From Clostridia bacterium (GTDB taxonomy: Bacteria; Bacillota_A; Clostridia; Christensenellales; Aristaeellaceae): a DNA stretch of 7,665 bases. The stretch lies in contig JAFXMP010000222.1 of assembly GCA_017530275.1 (NCBI GenBank), positions 1 to 7,665 on the forward strand, in the 5' to 3' direction. Within the stretch, counting starts at the first letter, position 1; each line of letters opens with the position of its first letter. The position numbers were made by a program, and so were the translations under genes. The notes under the pieces were generated by a model. It was not told where the DNA came from, made no database searches, and saw only the letters and a list, made by a program, of their open reading frames with translations. This document shows, one piece after another, positions 7,214-7,665 of this stretch.

Positions 7214-7665
7214 TTATTCGCCGTACACGCTGTAGAACACCTTCATGGCATCCTCATAGTACTGGCGGCCGGCGGCGTTCAATGCGTCGGTGTAGTCGTA
7301 GGGATCGATGGCGCCAGCGTTAATGGCGGCTTCAATACCCACATAGCCGTTGTAGTCAGAGCCGTGATAGTAGTCGGCAATGAAGGTGTTGAAGCCGGGG
7401 ATGGTGCGCCCGCCGAAGGTGACGGGGTTCTGGATGTTGGCCAGATATTCGGACCAATCGTTCCAGTAACCCAGATCGGGGAACAGGGGGCTCAGAGCAG
7501 CAACCACTTCATCGTCCTCGATCATGGGCAGGGAGCCGGGCAGGCGGTAGATCTTGTCGCCCGCTTCATTGGTGAGCATGTCGGCTGGACCGCCGCCACA
7601 CGCTGATTTGACGCAAAAAGGCTCACCATGTTTGCATAAGTCTCAGCATTGTGTTTATGCAGCAT
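7214..7665 (-). CDS. C-terminal part of a probable ABC sugar-binding protein, frame broken near 7582
   Basis: The gene enters from the right edge and ends at the TAA at 7214-7216. The last 122 residues (MLTNEAGDKIYRLPGSLP to MKVFYSVYGE) have the acidic, aromatic-rich, helical look of the C-terminal lobe of family 1 solute-binding proteins (GFNTFIADYYHGSDYNGY, then AINAGAIDPYDYTDALN). No ribosome site precedes the ATG at 7579, so it is not the true start. Upstream of about 7582 that frame reads as unlikely cysteine-rich sequence and meets stops at the edge. A different frame, open from 7665, gives a sensible sequence (NAETYANMVSLFASNQRVAA, then VQP). One missing base near 7582 would join the two. 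This suggests a frameshift mutation or a sequencing error. A role in arabino-oligosaccharide uptake is inferred from the neighbours. Confidence 0.55.

Noticed and set aside
6677..7606. 309-codon frame on the plus strand
   Set aside because: It is a shadow of the ArsR-like gene and the solute-binding protein gene on the other strand. It crosses the UUCG hairpin and shows no domain.

Overview
The window looks like a piece of an uncultured, Gram-positive-type anaerobe (Bacillota, probably Clostridia from a gut or rumen). This is inferred from AAGGAGG-like ribosome sites, secreted glycosidases with classical signal peptides, an ABC-type solute-binding protein, and the absence of any SusC/SusD or TonB gene. 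It has two halves that differ in content.

Right half (about 2226-7665, all minus strand): a compact arabinose-polysaccharide locus. In transcription order it holds the C-terminal part of a probable sugar-binding lipoprotein of an ABC importer (entering from the right edge, apparently frameshifted), a 14-bp UUCG-capped hairpin, an ArsR-type regulator with a large C-terminal domain, a secreted GH51 alpha-L-arabinofuranosidase whose start overlaps the regulator's stop (ATGA), then a well-formed promoter driving a secreted alpha/beta-hydrolase (possibly a feruloyl/acetyl esterase) and a GH43 family glycosidase. Together these fit removal of arabinose and ester-linked side chains from arabinoxylan or arabinan outside the cell, uptake of the products, and local control by the ArsR-like protein.

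Left half (1-2225): mostly non-coding and scarred by mobile DNA. A gene begins at position 33 on the minus strand and leaves the window. Between 52 and 460 there is a dense series of inverted repeats and terminators. At 460-482 lies a 23-nt piece that matches the 3' end of a tRNA (T-loop to CCA) without its 5' body, followed directly by a terminator. This is what an integrase attachment site leaves behind. Next to it are two 11-bp direct repeats (possible integrase arm sites), an extended -10 promoter, a structured leader with its own terminator, and then an 805-1653 reading frame. That frame is a chimera: the first ~74 codons are a phage AntA/AntB antirepressor start, and the rest is the C-terminal third of a GH51 arabinofuranosidase with neither catalytic glutamate. 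Beyond it come a long hairpin and a 166-bp element with 19-bp perfect terminal inverted repeats, which looks like a MITE.

The simplest history is that a prophage or integrative element entered a tRNA gene beside a sugar locus, and a later deletion joined its antirepressor gene in frame to a second arabinofuranosidase gene. A chimeric assembly would give the same picture and cannot be excluded from sequence alone.
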